Part shown: piece by piece, positions 1 to 8,558 of the stretch
Layout of the letters: the number at the start of each line of letters is the position of its first letter
Position numbering within the stretch: position 1 is the stretch's first letter
NCBI GenBank assembly: GCA_010279815.1
Contig: QEOQ01000455.1
Location: 19,211 to 47,531, forward strand
Length of the DNA: 28,321 nt
Origin: Brachionus plicatilis
Lineage: Eukaryota > Rotifera > Eurotatoria > Ploima > Brachionidae
Direction of reading: 5' to 3'
The notes under the pieces: generated by a model
Told to the model about the DNA's origin: nothing
The model's database searches: none
The model's input: only the letters and a program-made list of their open reading frames with translations
Made by a program: the position numbers and the translations under genes

Positions 1-774
1 ATCCCTCGAGGTGATTGTTGGTACGCGGTCCATCGTTTGCGAAATGATTCCATGTAAAGCCATATTTGCCATGTTTTAACTCTTTTTTGTTGCTAAAAAT
101 TTTTTGAAGTTGGTAAGAGCTTCGACATACGTTTCACGCTCTTTATTTTGAAGAAGTATGTACCCCGATGGAAACATTTTATTTTGATAGTATCCATGGA
201 TCGAAAAGATATGATAAAAATGAGTTGGACACGTTTTAAATGTACCATCTAAGTGCCATCGCTTGGAGTTAGTTAAAATTCTGAAGCCGATTGGTGACAT
301 AAATATTAAAATCCGATTCGAATTATTTAGGTTGTCGAATTGAAGGAATTGTTGGTTGTTGATATTGGCGTAAATCTCATTTATTTGAATATCTTTTGTT
401 TCTTTCGGAATTGCCGGTTTCGACTTTTTCCGATGATAACTAAGATTGGATTTATTTTCTGCAAACGGTTTCCAATTTGCGGCAACTTCTTCGTACGTGT
501 ACTTTGCAATGAGTCGTTCATATTGTCGATTGTAGGCGTCCCTCAATGATATATCATGATTATTTTTAGCAACTTCACAGCATGCTTTAAAATATAAGAA
601 GGAGTCAATCTCACAGTCAGTTAATCTTTTGTGGTAGTGTTCGATGTCGTTCTTTTCCATTGTTACCGGATTGAATAGTGCACCACATGTTCGGATTACA
701 CATCAATACCACTCAGACTTATTTTCGTTCTTTTGATACCGTTGATATTGGCAAATATGTTGCTTTTTATCACT
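1..774 (-). pseudogene. FLYWCH/MULE transposase-like relic, broken and internally deleted
   Basis: The longest open stretch (76-660, 194 codons from an ATG at 660) carries the start of a MULE transposase domain: WHLDGTFKTCPTHFYHIF at about residues 135-152, where the Asp in HLDGTF matches the first catalytic acidic residue of the family. Upstream in the same frame, to about 774, lies a decayed FLYWCH zinc finger with cysteines around 686-713 and the H-x-H pair at residues 8-10. An in-frame TGA just before the first of these cysteines interrupts it. The frame ends at TAA (76-78), but positions 1-73 in another frame read HGKYGFTWNHFANDGPRTNN and onward, which I recognise as the distal part of the same protein class (PRTNN..EGWH region). 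The middle of the catalytic domain is therefore missing, with a frameshift at the junction. The homology runs off the window edge. No host role is suggested; this is a dead transposon copy. Confidence 0.8.
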
Positions 775-1178
775 GTCAATATATTAATCTATATTTAATG
801 TTACCTTAATATTAATTCTTATTTAATGTTACCGCTCTTCATATTACTTCTTTTTTTAAAGACTTCATATTCTTTATTTATTTTATCTTTTTTTTTCAGA
901 GATATAACCAATCATTAATTGAAAATCAAAAAAATTTAATTGGTTTGACAATTTTTTGATGACAATTTTTTTTTTATATCCTATGACATCTTGTTATGAC
1001 ATATTTTACCCCTTTGATTTATGACAATTTTTGCTCTAACCTTTTTTTCTTGACGGTAATTTTTAGTCCTTATTCAATAATAGAATAAATTCCTTAAAAT
1101 GTGAATTTTCTACAATTGAAAAAGGTAAAAAACAAAAAATTAAAAAAAACGAAAGGGCTCTATCTGTTTTTTCTTGTT
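775..1178. other. AT-rich spacer, nothing recognised
   Basis: Homopolymer-rich DNA with no extended open frame, no clear inverted repeat and no recognisable protein similarity on either strand. A short near-repeat of TTAATGTTACC occurs around 797-831. Confidence 0.6.
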
Positions 1179-1577
1179 CTATATTATCTGATGAGTAAAT
1201 TTTTCTTTGTTTTTTTGCAATTTTATCCCGTGTTTTACCTCTAAATGATAGTCGAGATTGGTTTTTGCCGAAGTCTTTTGATAATATTTTAAAATGTTAT
1301 CTTTTTTGCATTCTAAACATTGCAACATTATCTTTTTGTAGTATGCCAACTTCCTCGAAGAAAATCTTTTCAGGCCCTTGAAAATTCGGATCCCTCGAAG
1401 ATGTTTCCTCAACATGAAAACTTTCATTTGAAAAATTTTATTTGATTGAGTCGGCTGAACGTCTGATACTTGTGTTTGTAAATTTGAGTCGTTGTAATTT
1501 TCTTGAAGAAATTCATCCATTCTAGAGTTTTCTCCTAAGATCGATGCAACGCTTGTTCTCATTCTTTTATTAGACAT
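1179..1577 (-). CDS. BED-type zinc finger protein fragment (hAT transposase N-terminus)
   Basis: An open frame of 132 codons starts with ATG at 1577. Residues 87-116 form a BED-like finger: C87-x2-C90, about 20 residues, then H111-x4-H116, with the typical TNLDYHLEVKH ending. BED fingers are DNA-binding modules found at the N-terminus of hAT transposases and their domesticated derivatives. The preceding 80 residues are polar and Ser/Asn-rich with a basic patch around 55-75 (RKHLRGIRIFKGLKRF). The frame stops 16 residues after the finger, and no RNase-H-like catalytic core or hAT dimerisation domain follows on this strand. It is either a truncated transposon copy or the first exon of a longer gene whose other exons I cannot see. 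hAT-type MITEs with 8-bp target duplications lie elsewhere in the window, so a hAT source is plausible, but no terminal repeats frame this fragment. Confidence 0.6.
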   Translation of the reverse strand: MSNKRMRTSVASILGENSRMDEFLQENYNDSNLQTQVSDVQPTQSNKIFQMKVFMLRKHLRGIRIFKGLKRFSSRKLAYYKKIMLQCLECKKDNILKYYQKTSAKTNLDYHLEVKHGIKLQKNKEKFTHQII

Positions 1578-1940
1578 TTTAAATTTTTTATTGTATTTTT
1601 GGGAAAAATTTTAGATTTGATTTTGGNATAGACATTTTAAAATTGAATAAAAAAAAAAATATATATAATTTAAGTTAAGTTACATTGAAGACTTTGAGTA
1701 AAAAATTTAAATTTATCATTGTAATTTAAAAGATAATTACTAATAGATATTTGCTTTGTTTAAATCAATTAAAAGAAAGCTTAGATTCTATAATTGAAAA
1801 TAAGAAAAAATAATCGCAAATTAGCGATTTTCTTAAAAATTTATTTAACTTTAAAATAACTTTTTTTTATCCGCATGATTGTTTTGTATATAACTAATAA
1901 TTTTTTTGTCTTAAAGCTTTTTTTCTTTATTCCGAAAATT
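1578..1940. other. AT-rich spacer with one ambiguous base
   Basis: No gene or clear repeat is visible. Position 1627 is an N. Confidence 0.5.
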
Positions 1941-1944
1941 TTTA

Positions 1945-2047
1945 TAAATTTCCCGAATTCTGGATTATCTGGTATTCGACAATCTCACATATCCGACAAA
2001 AATCCTCTTTCCCAGAGTGGTCGGTTTAAAGAGGTTAGACTGTACCA
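1945..2047 (-). mobile_element. pogo/Tigger-like transposon terminus (partial)
   Basis: Read on the minus strand from 2047 the sequence begins TACAGTCTAACCTCTTTAAA and continues through CCGAC and GTCGGATATG..GTCGAATA motifs. This is the style of pogo/Tigger (Tc1/mariner superfamily) termini, with CAGT at the edge next to a TA and repeated tCCGAC/gTCGaaTA blocks. The internal stretch CCTCTTT..AAAGAGG can form a hairpin. No second terminus and no transposase are visible, so it is a solo end or relic. The identification rests on motif style only. Confidence 0.4.
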
Positions 2048-2362
2048 TGTGTTTGATAATTTTTGGACTTGAACAGTTTGGACCGAGAATGTGGAATTAT
2101 TTTTCTCTCTTTTCTCATCATTAAATTAAAATGAAAAATTAAATTCAAAAATTGAGAAAAATCAAAGTTTGGCGATGTAAATTTCGTCGATTTTAAATTA
2201 CTTGAAATATTTGAATTATTTAAAGATTCAAATTTAAGTTTAAACAATTCCATAAATAAAAGAAAAGGTAAAAACGCTCAATTGATTTTGAGCCATAAAA
2301 GAAAAAAATCACTTTATTATTTTAGAATCAAAAAGAAATCGTTTAAAGAGGAGAAATTTAAC

Positions 2363-3108
2363 ATGCAATTAGAGTTTAATAGAGAATATCTATGGCCACA
2401 ATCAGGAATATTGCGTTTATCTCTTATTTTGGCCTTACTAGCAGCTTGGATAGCGGCTGCGGCAGCTGGCACTAATGCATATCGTCCAAGGCGTGATGCC
2501 TTTCTTGCATTTGCCATAATTGCTTTTATACTTTCAATCATCATTTTTGTCTTTAATATTTTAAGCTTGACAGAAATAACAGCTATTTCATCTATTCCAT
2601 GGATTATTATTGTAAGGATTTGGAGAGTGAAGTTGAGAGCAATTTTTATCTGGAGCAGAGCAATTTTATTAAAGTTGTATAAAAACCGAATTTATTAATA
2701 TAAAATGGTTCAAAATCTCTTTTTAAGCTTTAACAAAATTTGTTAATTATTGTTAAAAAATTTAATACTACTATTCATTTTGAGAAAGTTATTAATCTTT
2801 CATTTGAAAAAAATTGCTTTGATCCGAAAAATCGCTGCCAACTTCACTCTCACGTAAGAAATTATAAATTAATTAAAAAATTTTTTGCTTTAAATAATTT
2901 ATTTTAGTTTGCTGTCTTAGATGCGCTAATGTTTGTAGCTTTGCTTGTTGTTTCAATAGTCATTGCTGTTACAGTAGGAAATGGAAATTGCGCTGGTAAT
3001 GATTTAGGAACTTTTAAACTACAACCTTTTTTGGCATCAGCTATTTTTGGATTCATCTCATGCATTTTTTACGTCGAAATACTTGTCTTGCAAGCTGTAC
3101 AGATCTAA
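2363..3108 (+). CDS. MARVEL-domain four-pass membrane protein, copy 1 (two exons)
   Basis: Exon 1 is 2363-2611 (83 codons) and exon 2 is 2908-3108 (66 codons plus TAA); the phase-0 intron has donor GTAAGG and acceptor ATTTTAG. The 149-residue product has four hydrophobic segments at about residues 15-37, 46-71, 78-106 and 124-148. It has the MARVEL-type IPW before the third helix, an Asp within that helix and an AxIFGF..C..Y pattern in the fourth. MARVEL proteins sit in membranes at apposition or vesicle sites; the role here is unknown. Its sister on the minus strand (9654-10199) has the same exon structure and the same ISSIPWIII / FAVLDA junction. Here the last helix ends LQAVQI then TAA, where the sister reads LTGLQIKKSGG, so the stop replaces a Lys codon and removes the C-terminal tail. 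The start ATG (AAATTTAACATG) aligns with the sister's start. Confidence 0.82.
2617..2853. mobile_element. MITE-like insertion inside the intron of MARVEL copy 1
   Basis: The 13-bp sequence GAGAGTGAAGTTG (2623-2635) recurs inverted and perfect at 2839-2851. With mismatches the arms extend to about 26 bp, ending in ATTTTT. GTAAG occurs at the splice donor (2612-2616) and again just outside the right arm (2854-2858). Removing one GTAAG and the insert leaves a 54-bp intron, close to the 51-bp intron of the sister gene. No coding capacity is seen. The exact ends and the duplication length are uncertain, because the outermost bases do not pair cleanly. Confidence 0.65.
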
Positions 3109-3780
3109 AAGTCGGGTGCCAATCAAATATTATCAGAATTAATTAATTACACATAAAACTACTAGAAATTAATATGAGAAATTTATTATTAAATATTTAA
3201 CACTATTATTTGTTATTTAATCTTTAACACGGAATTTCAGCTTTTAAAATTTTAAAAATTATTTACTTTTTTTAATTGACTTATGTAATAAATCTTATAT
3301 AATTAATTGAATTACATTTAGTAATTTAAAAATTTTTTTGAAATTCAAAAATTAAACTAGTTATTTATTTATTTTATTTAAAAGATAATTTAGGAAAGGA
3401 AAATTTCCAGAGCAGCTCCGAATGGCATAGCCTTCTTTTCAGCCCTCTTGTTAGCAATATTAATTTTACAAAATTTAGATTAATTAAAAAAAAAAAGAAA
3501 AATAAATTAAGAATGTTTTGTTTTTTTTTTTTTTTATAATTTGTATATTAAACTAGTTAATTCTTCATAAACTAGTTTAATCTTTTTAATTCATTCCAAA
3601 CCATTTCTATCGAGTTTAGATCTGATGAGTAAGCAGGTGCTTTTACCCTAATATTAAATTAAAATTTTAAAATTATTTCATACTCTAAAAGTTAATATTA
3701 CTTAAAATTTTAAAAGATTAAATATGTGTTATTTTTTGTTTTATAGATAACTTATATAGTGATAGACAAAAATGACGGAT
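3109..3780. other. 3' flank of MARVEL copy 1; AT-rich, one unexplained GC-richer island
   Basis: Mostly low-complexity DNA. At 3398-3480 base composition rises, and both strands are open for 25-28 codons. The minus strand reads IANKRAEKKAMPFGAALEIF and the plus strand a hydrophobic peptide ending in LLLAILILQNLD. I cannot assign either to a family; it may be a gene or transposon fragment. Confidence 0.4.
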
Positions 3781-3837
3781 GGTCGGACTGCTAGTTTATT
3801 AGAAAAATTAAAAATTTCTTAATTCTATTTCAAAAGT

Positions 3838-4083
3838 TACTTTTTTTTACCATATTTTACCTTTTTTTACATAAATTTACGTAAAAATTAGTAAAAAAAA
3901 GTTAAAAAAATTAACTTTTGGTGAAAAATAATCAAATAAATAGAAACTACCTTTTTCAAAATTTATTAGAAAATAATAAAAAATTCAAAAAATTGAGCTT
4001 TTTTTTGGCATTTTTATTTTTACCAATTTTTACGTAAAATTACGTAAATTTACCAGAAATCAACTTGTCAAATCGGCACTGTA
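3838..4083. repeat. TTTTACGTAAA-rich repeat ending in CACTGTA
   Basis: Dense in TTTTAC, ACGTAAA and TTACGTAAA blocks that pair with each other, and ending in GGCACTGTA at 4075-4083. The same composition and CACTGTA-type edge recur near 19375-19560, 26100-26233 and 26290-26517. The CAGTG edge beside a TA suggests Tc1/mariner-type MITE ends. No matching left terminus is found for this copy. Confidence 0.45.
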
Positions 4084-4416
4084 TGAAAATTTTTTTCTTC
4101 GAGAAATTTTGGAATTTTCTTTTAACTAAATTTTCATATTCATATTCATTTGTCAAAAAGTTGTGAAAAAAGATTGTTACAATTGTTTAAACTTTTGGAT
4201 CATCCGAATTTCTAAATTTTTGAACCAAGTTTTTTTTAATTTTTATAGAAAGTTTTTTCATAAATATTTAAAAGTTGATTATATATTTTTATGCCTAGTG
4301 TCATATATCAAATTGTAGAGAATAAAAAATTCTACAATCAATGATTTTATATTTTTTCTTTTGCACTCATTTTTTCGTAAAATACAATAAATAAACAATT
4401 TAAGATAAATAAAATA

Positions 4417-5100
4417 AAGTTCATGAAATTCAAAACCTTAGTGCTATCTGAATTTCAATAAAAATGCCTAAAAAATCAATCAATATATCAATCACTTAGT
4501 TACTTGGGAGTTTTCGGCCATTTATTTATGGTCACATCTCTTCATTTCCGATTCATCAGATTAACTCTAGATTGATTATATTTTGATTTTTTAGGCGTTT
4601 TTCACGAAATCTTATTTATACTTAAATGAATATATTATACTAAAATTTAGAAAAAAAATATCAATAGAATATATTAATATACAAATTTGTTAAAAATCAC
4701 ATGATTTGAAGAGATTTTTTTAGAAAAATAAGGCAATAAAGTAAAAAATAAAACCATAGATTTGTTCAGAATTTTGTCTAGATTTTTTTTAAAAAAAAAT
4801 AAGTTGAGTCATGATTGATCCTTCGGAGGAGATACGATTTAAACCAGAAAAAACAAACATTTTTTACCTTTTTTTAGCCAACAAAAACCACCACACCTTT
4901 TTTTTTTAAATTAGTAGTATAGAAAATAAATAAGGGAAAAAATTATTCGATTTAATAGTCGACTGAAAAAAATTATTCGATTTAACAATCGACTAAAAAA
5001 AATTAATCGATTTATTAAATCGATTGGAGTCATTCCATTCCATTACTATTTACAATTTTACATTAGCATGTAGAGAATTTTATGCTCTTTCAGAATATAT
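4417..5100 (+). mobile_element. Palindromic TA-flanked element, copy A (partial)
   Basis: It starts with AAGTTCATGAAATTCAAAAC next to a TA (4415-4416). It then shares long blocks, in opposite orientation, with the complete copy at 11898-12845: the GGAGTTTTCGGCC loop, the TGATTATATTTTGATTTTTT arm, the CGGAGGAGATACGATTTAAA block and the ACATTAGCATGTAGAGAATT block. The inner part of its first arm is deleted. It also carries about 148 bp (4912-5059) absent from the other copy, including a three-unit tandem repeat. The far end is lost near 5100, where a TGTCA-rich repeat begins. Confidence 0.7.
4936..5027. repeat. Three tandem ~30-bp units with CGATT/TCGACT
   Basis: Units start at about 4936, 4965 and 4995. 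Each has a poly-A stretch, ATTATTCGATTTAA and then a TCGACT-like block. The third has become the near-perfect palindrome AATCGATTTATTAAATCGATT minus one base step. The array lies inside the stretch that copy A has and the sister palindromic element lacks. Confidence 0.75.
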
Positions 5101-5103
5101 ATG

Positions 5104-5275
5104 TCACTGTCAAATTATAAAATATGTCATTTTGTAAAATGACATTGGCAATTTGTAAAATTACATGTCAAAATATAAAAATTTCGTTTTTTCATAATTT
5201 GCCAAGTCAATTTGTAAAATGACATGTCAATATATAAACTTTGTATTTTGTAAATTGCCAAAAGTTACTTGGCAA
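5104..5275. repeat. Clustered TGTCA / TTTGTAAAA palindromes
   Basis: Alternating TGTCA or GGCAA and ATTTTGTAAAAT blocks. One 22-bp stretch (5124-5145) is a palindrome whose left half is ATGTCATTTTG. Other halves lie at 5146-5172, 5196-5232 and 5249-5278, so several overlapping hairpins are possible. It looks like a decayed foldback MITE; no target duplication is evident. Confidence 0.5.
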
Positions 5276-5343
5276 ATTATTAAATAAAAAAAAGAATTAA
5301 AAAAAAATAAAATTTATTATTTGAAATCAATCAAATTCACGTT

Positions 5344-6549
5344 TTAGTCACAATTCTTACATTGAAACATTTTTGCATGACATTTGGAACTACATTTTAA
5401 CTCTGCTTTACGGCAGGAGCATCTCATTGTTGCACACTCTCCAGTACAAGAGCATTTTAAAAAGCCTTGCCCGTGACCTACTGAGAGAAGTCTTACTGCT
5501 TCTCTTGCGCTAACTTTAATAAAATCCCCCTGTTTATCTTTTGGTATGAATTCTTGATTGAATTCAGTAACTAAATTAGTTTTTTCGATACAATTGCATG
5601 CTACAAAAGTATCAAGAACACCTGCTCTACAACCTAACTTAAAAAGATCGTTTTTTACCTCTAAAATAATACATAAAATATTTTGAGCATCGGCCATACC
5701 ACGGTCAACGTCGTCAGTTCTAAACAAAACTAAATCTCCTTTTTTGAAAGAATTTATTTTTTTTTTATTTTTCTTCAACATTTTTTGAACCGATTTTTCT
5801 TGACCATCTTTGACATTTGACCGAGTTACCTTTATTTTTTTCGAGCGTTGCTTAACTAAATCATCAGAATTTTCTTCATCATCTTGACACTCAGTCTCAG
5901 GATCTGGTTCTTTTCTTTTGTTGCTTGATAATTCATCACGAATTTTCAACAATTCGTTTGAAACAACATCATCACAATATGATTCATTGTCATCATCATC
6001 ATCAATCTCGAGCTCAGCATCATCATGTCTACCTGTAAATTATAAAGTAATCAACCAATTAAATAATTAATGTAAAAAAAAAACCTAGCAAAGTAAAAAC
6101 TTGTTTTGCTGTTTTAATTTTTGTTTTTTCTTCGCCAGGTAAATTAAACAATTCTAATCCAGAATACATCTCACAACCAAATAAAGCTTTGTATGGAGTC
6201 ATCTTAATGCCTTGAAAAAACTAAATTATGTTAATCTTTAGAAATATGAAAAAAAATACCCTCATGATATTTATTATTTTTTATTAATTGAACAATAGGC
6301 AAAGCTAGAGACCAATTTGTAGATTTATTTATTCGCATCCAACTGCCCAGAATATTTTGAACGTCACCATTTGAGCGTTCAACACTGCCTTGAGTTTATG
6401 GCCTCCGAGCTAAATTCCTTACCATTGTCACTTTGCAATATTCGAGGAGCTCCAAAAATGCCAAAAATATCAATTAATGCCCTAGCAACTTCCTTTGCTG
6501 TTTTTGATTTTAAAGGTCTTAACCAACATACCTTTAAAAAATGATCTTG
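5344..6549 (-). pseudogene. Retroviral-type integrase relic, KRBA2-like, three exons
   Basis: Exon A (6260-6549) reads QDHFLKVCWLRPLKSKT then GAPRILQSDNGKEF, the second catalytic Asp block of a DDE integrase core. Near 6390-6396 it jumps frame to QGSVERSNGDVQNIL, which holds the catalytic Glu. Only about 15 residues separate Asp and Glu instead of about 35, so roughly 20 are deleted and the frame is broken. Exon B (6085-6210) reads GIKMTPYKALFGCEMYSG. Exon C (5344-6032) is 229 codons: an acidic run (EIDDDDDNE), a basic Lys-rich segment and a Cys-rich tail (KCSCTGECATMRCSCRKAE and onward, ending CKNCD). Introns are 49 and 52 bp with GT..AG ends, and the joins keep frame. The order matches KRBA2-like integrase proteins from invertebrate genomes. 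The N-terminus is missing because a fragment of the palindromic repeat abuts at 6551. Exon C alone is intact and might still be translated. Confidence 0.8.
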
Positions 6550-6550
6550 G

Positions 6551-6598
6551 TTACGAATTTTGAGTCAAAAATGTGAAATTTAGATAGCACTAAAGTTA
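6551..6598. repeat. Solo terminus of the palindromic element family
   Basis: TTACGAATTTTGAGTCAAAA through AGCACTAAAGTT matches the terminal arm of the element at 11898-12845. The outermost ~18 bp are missing. It lies directly against the truncated 5' end of the integrase relic, so its insertion or a later deletion probably removed the upstream exons. Confidence 0.7.
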
Positions 6599-6704
6599 AC
6601 GTAAGTTATGAAAAGAGGTGTTGTGAATATTGGAAGCACTATCATATTTTAATTTAAGTATATAATGAACAGCTGAGTTTTGTAAGACTTAAATTTGTTT
6701 AATA

Positions 6705-6965
6705 ACGTAATTATCAGAATTAACTGACACGTCATTAAATTTTTTAGTGACATGTCACTTTAGAATCTTTTACATGTTAACTATTTATTTATTGAATTTA
6801 ATATTCATTTAGGGAGAAGTAAAAGAAAATAAGAATAAAATTTTTTTTTGTGATTTTGTGTTTTTTTAAAAAATGAAAAATTATTATTTTACATGTTATA
6901 ACAGCGTGTCACTAAAATAGAGTACTCTATTTTAAAGATATGTCACTCATTTCGGATGATTACGT
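6705..6965. mobile_element. TA-flanked MITE with nested insertion
   Basis: Termini ACGTAATTATCAGAAT and ATTTCGGATGATTACGT lie inside TA dinucleotides (6703-6704 and 6966-6967). An undisturbed sister occupies 26651-26769. Here the element is interrupted at 6780-6886 by a different sequence flanked by the 12-bp duplication TTTTACATGTTA. It also carries a short extra AGTGACATGTCACTTTAG block near 6746-6766. Confidence 0.8.
6780..6886 (+). mobile_element. 5'-truncated LINE tail inserted into the MITE
   Basis: A 107-bp insert matches the 3' tail of the LINE relic ending near 18508 (ATTTATTTATTGAATT, GGAGAAGTAAAAGAAAATAA, TTTTTTTAAAAAATGAAAAA). It is flanked by TTTTACATGTTA at 6768-6779 and 6887-6898, while the empty sister MITE at 26651-26769 has the site once. 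Long target duplication plus 3' tail only is the signature of target-primed reverse transcription. Confidence 0.75.
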
Positions 6966-7264
6966 TATTTGTTTCTGAAAATAATTTAGACACGTAAAAG
7001 AGTAATCAATTTTGGATTCGATTAAAGATTTATGTAAGTTTCCTAGTTTAATAGTTTAGACCCAATTTTTTGGTACAAAATATTTTTATCAAACTAAAAA
7101 GTTTTATTTTTTTGTTGTCATTCTATCATTAGACAATAATTTCAAGAAAATAAAAAAAAATTAGCTTAAAAAATTCAACGTTTTTATGTTTAAATTAAAA
7201 TTTTTAAATTTTTTTACAAAATCGGTAAAAATTAAGTTAATGCTAATATTTATTATTTTTTTAT

Positions 7265-7481
7265 TAAAAATATAATTTTGGGTTACCCCTGGGTTTGTCC
7301 GAATGGCTTTTGCCTTCGTTTAAACCCTATTGCTATCGAAAAAATGATAAAAAAAAAAAAAAAATGTTTGAGTTCATTTGTTAAAATTTACAAAAAAGAG
7401 AATAAAATTGATTACAAAAATTTGCCAGGTATTTACAGTTCGATAAGAAAGAAATAAGAATAAAAAATAATCTGGTTGTTT
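7265..7481 (-). other. Probable 3' untranslated region of the jockey-like LINE
   Basis: It directly follows the stop codon of the reverse transcriptase frame. It contains a T15-16 run on the minus strand, then CGATAGCAATAGGG and a compact GC-richer block (AACGAAGGCAAAAGCCATTC..CCCAGGGGTAACCC) able to form short hairpins. The exact 3' end and any poly-A are not clear. Confidence 0.5.
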
Positions 7482-8558
7482 TTAAAACATATCGAATGGT
7501 GTTTCGAATCGTCTTGACGTGTGCGCTTCCGACTGGTATTCGCGGATTTCATTGACGATTAGATTGAGTTTTGATTTGCTTGTTATAAATTTAATAAATA
7601 AAGCATTTGATCTTTCGTGTACCGTTTCTAGTCTAAGTACTTTGTGTATTGTTTCGATTGAGGTTTTGGTTGGAAAGTATTTGATTGTCCTGAGTATTTT
7701 GTTTTGTACCTTTTGAAGAGTAGATTTGATTTTTTCGGTCCCTGAGTTTAATATAGCGAAACAGTAATCGAATAATGAACGTATTAGTGATTTATATAGA
7801 GTACAATTCAGTGAGATTGAGTTCGACCATTTAAAATTTTTTATTCGTTTTATTAAATTTGTTTTTGGTATTAATTTTTTTTCCATGTTTTCGAGATGCG
7901 ATTTGAAGCACAGTTTGGGATCGAGTTTTATACCAAGAAATGTCGGGTTTGGATCTTTGGGTATATTAACTTCGTTTATTTTTAGGTCGAGTTTGTACTT
8001 GGTATTGTAATTTTTTCTTAAACCTGCTGTAGTGAAGACAGTGTAACACGTTTTTGAACTGTTTACTTTGAAACCCCATGTTTGACAAAAATCTAGAATT
8101 TTGTTTATTGCTTGTTGAATGACGATTTCGGCTTCTTTTGTTGACGAGCATGTAATCCATATTCCCAGGTCATCTGCAAAAAGTGCGACTTTGATGTCTT
8201 TTGGAATTGTTTTTACTACGTCGCTAATGTAAATTATGAAAAGTGTTGGGGAGAGGGAGCTACCTTGAGGGACTCCGCAATTGATTGGCCTCTCGTTAGA
8301 ATTCGATTTATTGTAGTGTACTTTGTAAGTCCGTTCTGATAAAAAACTAATAATCCAATTCAATGTGCACTTACTTAAATTTAGACTCTCAAGCTTTTTG
8401 ATTATGCCTGCATGGGATGATTTATCAAACGCTTTTTCGAGATCGAAGAAGACTGTTGCTGTTATTTTCTTTTGATTGAAGCCGTGACTCACCGATTGAA
8501 CCAGTCTAAGAATATGTTCTTGAGTAGATCTTTTTTTCCGGAACCCTGCTTGACAGTT
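7482..8558 (-). CDS. Jockey-like non-LTR retrotransposon reverse transcriptase, 5'-truncated
   Basis: The frame is open from about 8558 to TAA at 7482 (some 358 codons). It starts NCQAGFRKKRSTQEHILRL, the RT motif that precedes the palm. It continues with FFDLEKAFD (first catalytic Asp), GVPQGSSLSPTLFIIYISD, LFADDLG (the paired catalytic Asp) and a PTFLGIKLD block, then a jockey-type thumb and C-terminal region ending RRFETPFDMF. The endonuclease, any first ORF and the N-terminal RT are absent, and the sequence upstream of about 8560 is not coding. This is a 5'-truncated insertion, the usual fate of LINE copies. The remaining frame has no stop or frameshift over more than 1 kb, so the insertion is recent compared with the second LINE in this window. 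The N-terminal edge has no Met; a GTG at 8492 is internal and should not be read as a start. Confidence 0.9.
   Translation of the reverse strand, partial: NCQAGFRKKRSTQEHILRLVQSVSHGFNQKKITATVFFDLEKAFDKSSHAGIIKKLESLNLSKCTLNWIISFLSERTYKVHYNKSNSNERPINCGVPQGSSLSPTLFIIYISDVVKTIPKDIKVALFADDLGIWITCSSTKEAEIVIQQAINKILDFCQTWGFKVNSSKTCYTVFTTAGLRKNYNTKYKLDLKINEVNIPKDPNPTFLGIKLDPKLCFKSHLENMEKKLIPKTNLIKRIKNFKWSNSISLNCTLYKSLIRSLFDYCFAILNSGTEKIKSTLQKVQNKILRTIKYFPTKTSIETIHKVLRLETVHERSNALFIKFITSKSKLNLIVNEIREYQSEAHTSRRFETPFDMF

Noticed and set aside
7966..8160. Second minus-strand frame inside the LINE
   Set aside because: Out-of-frame shadow of the reverse transcriptase.
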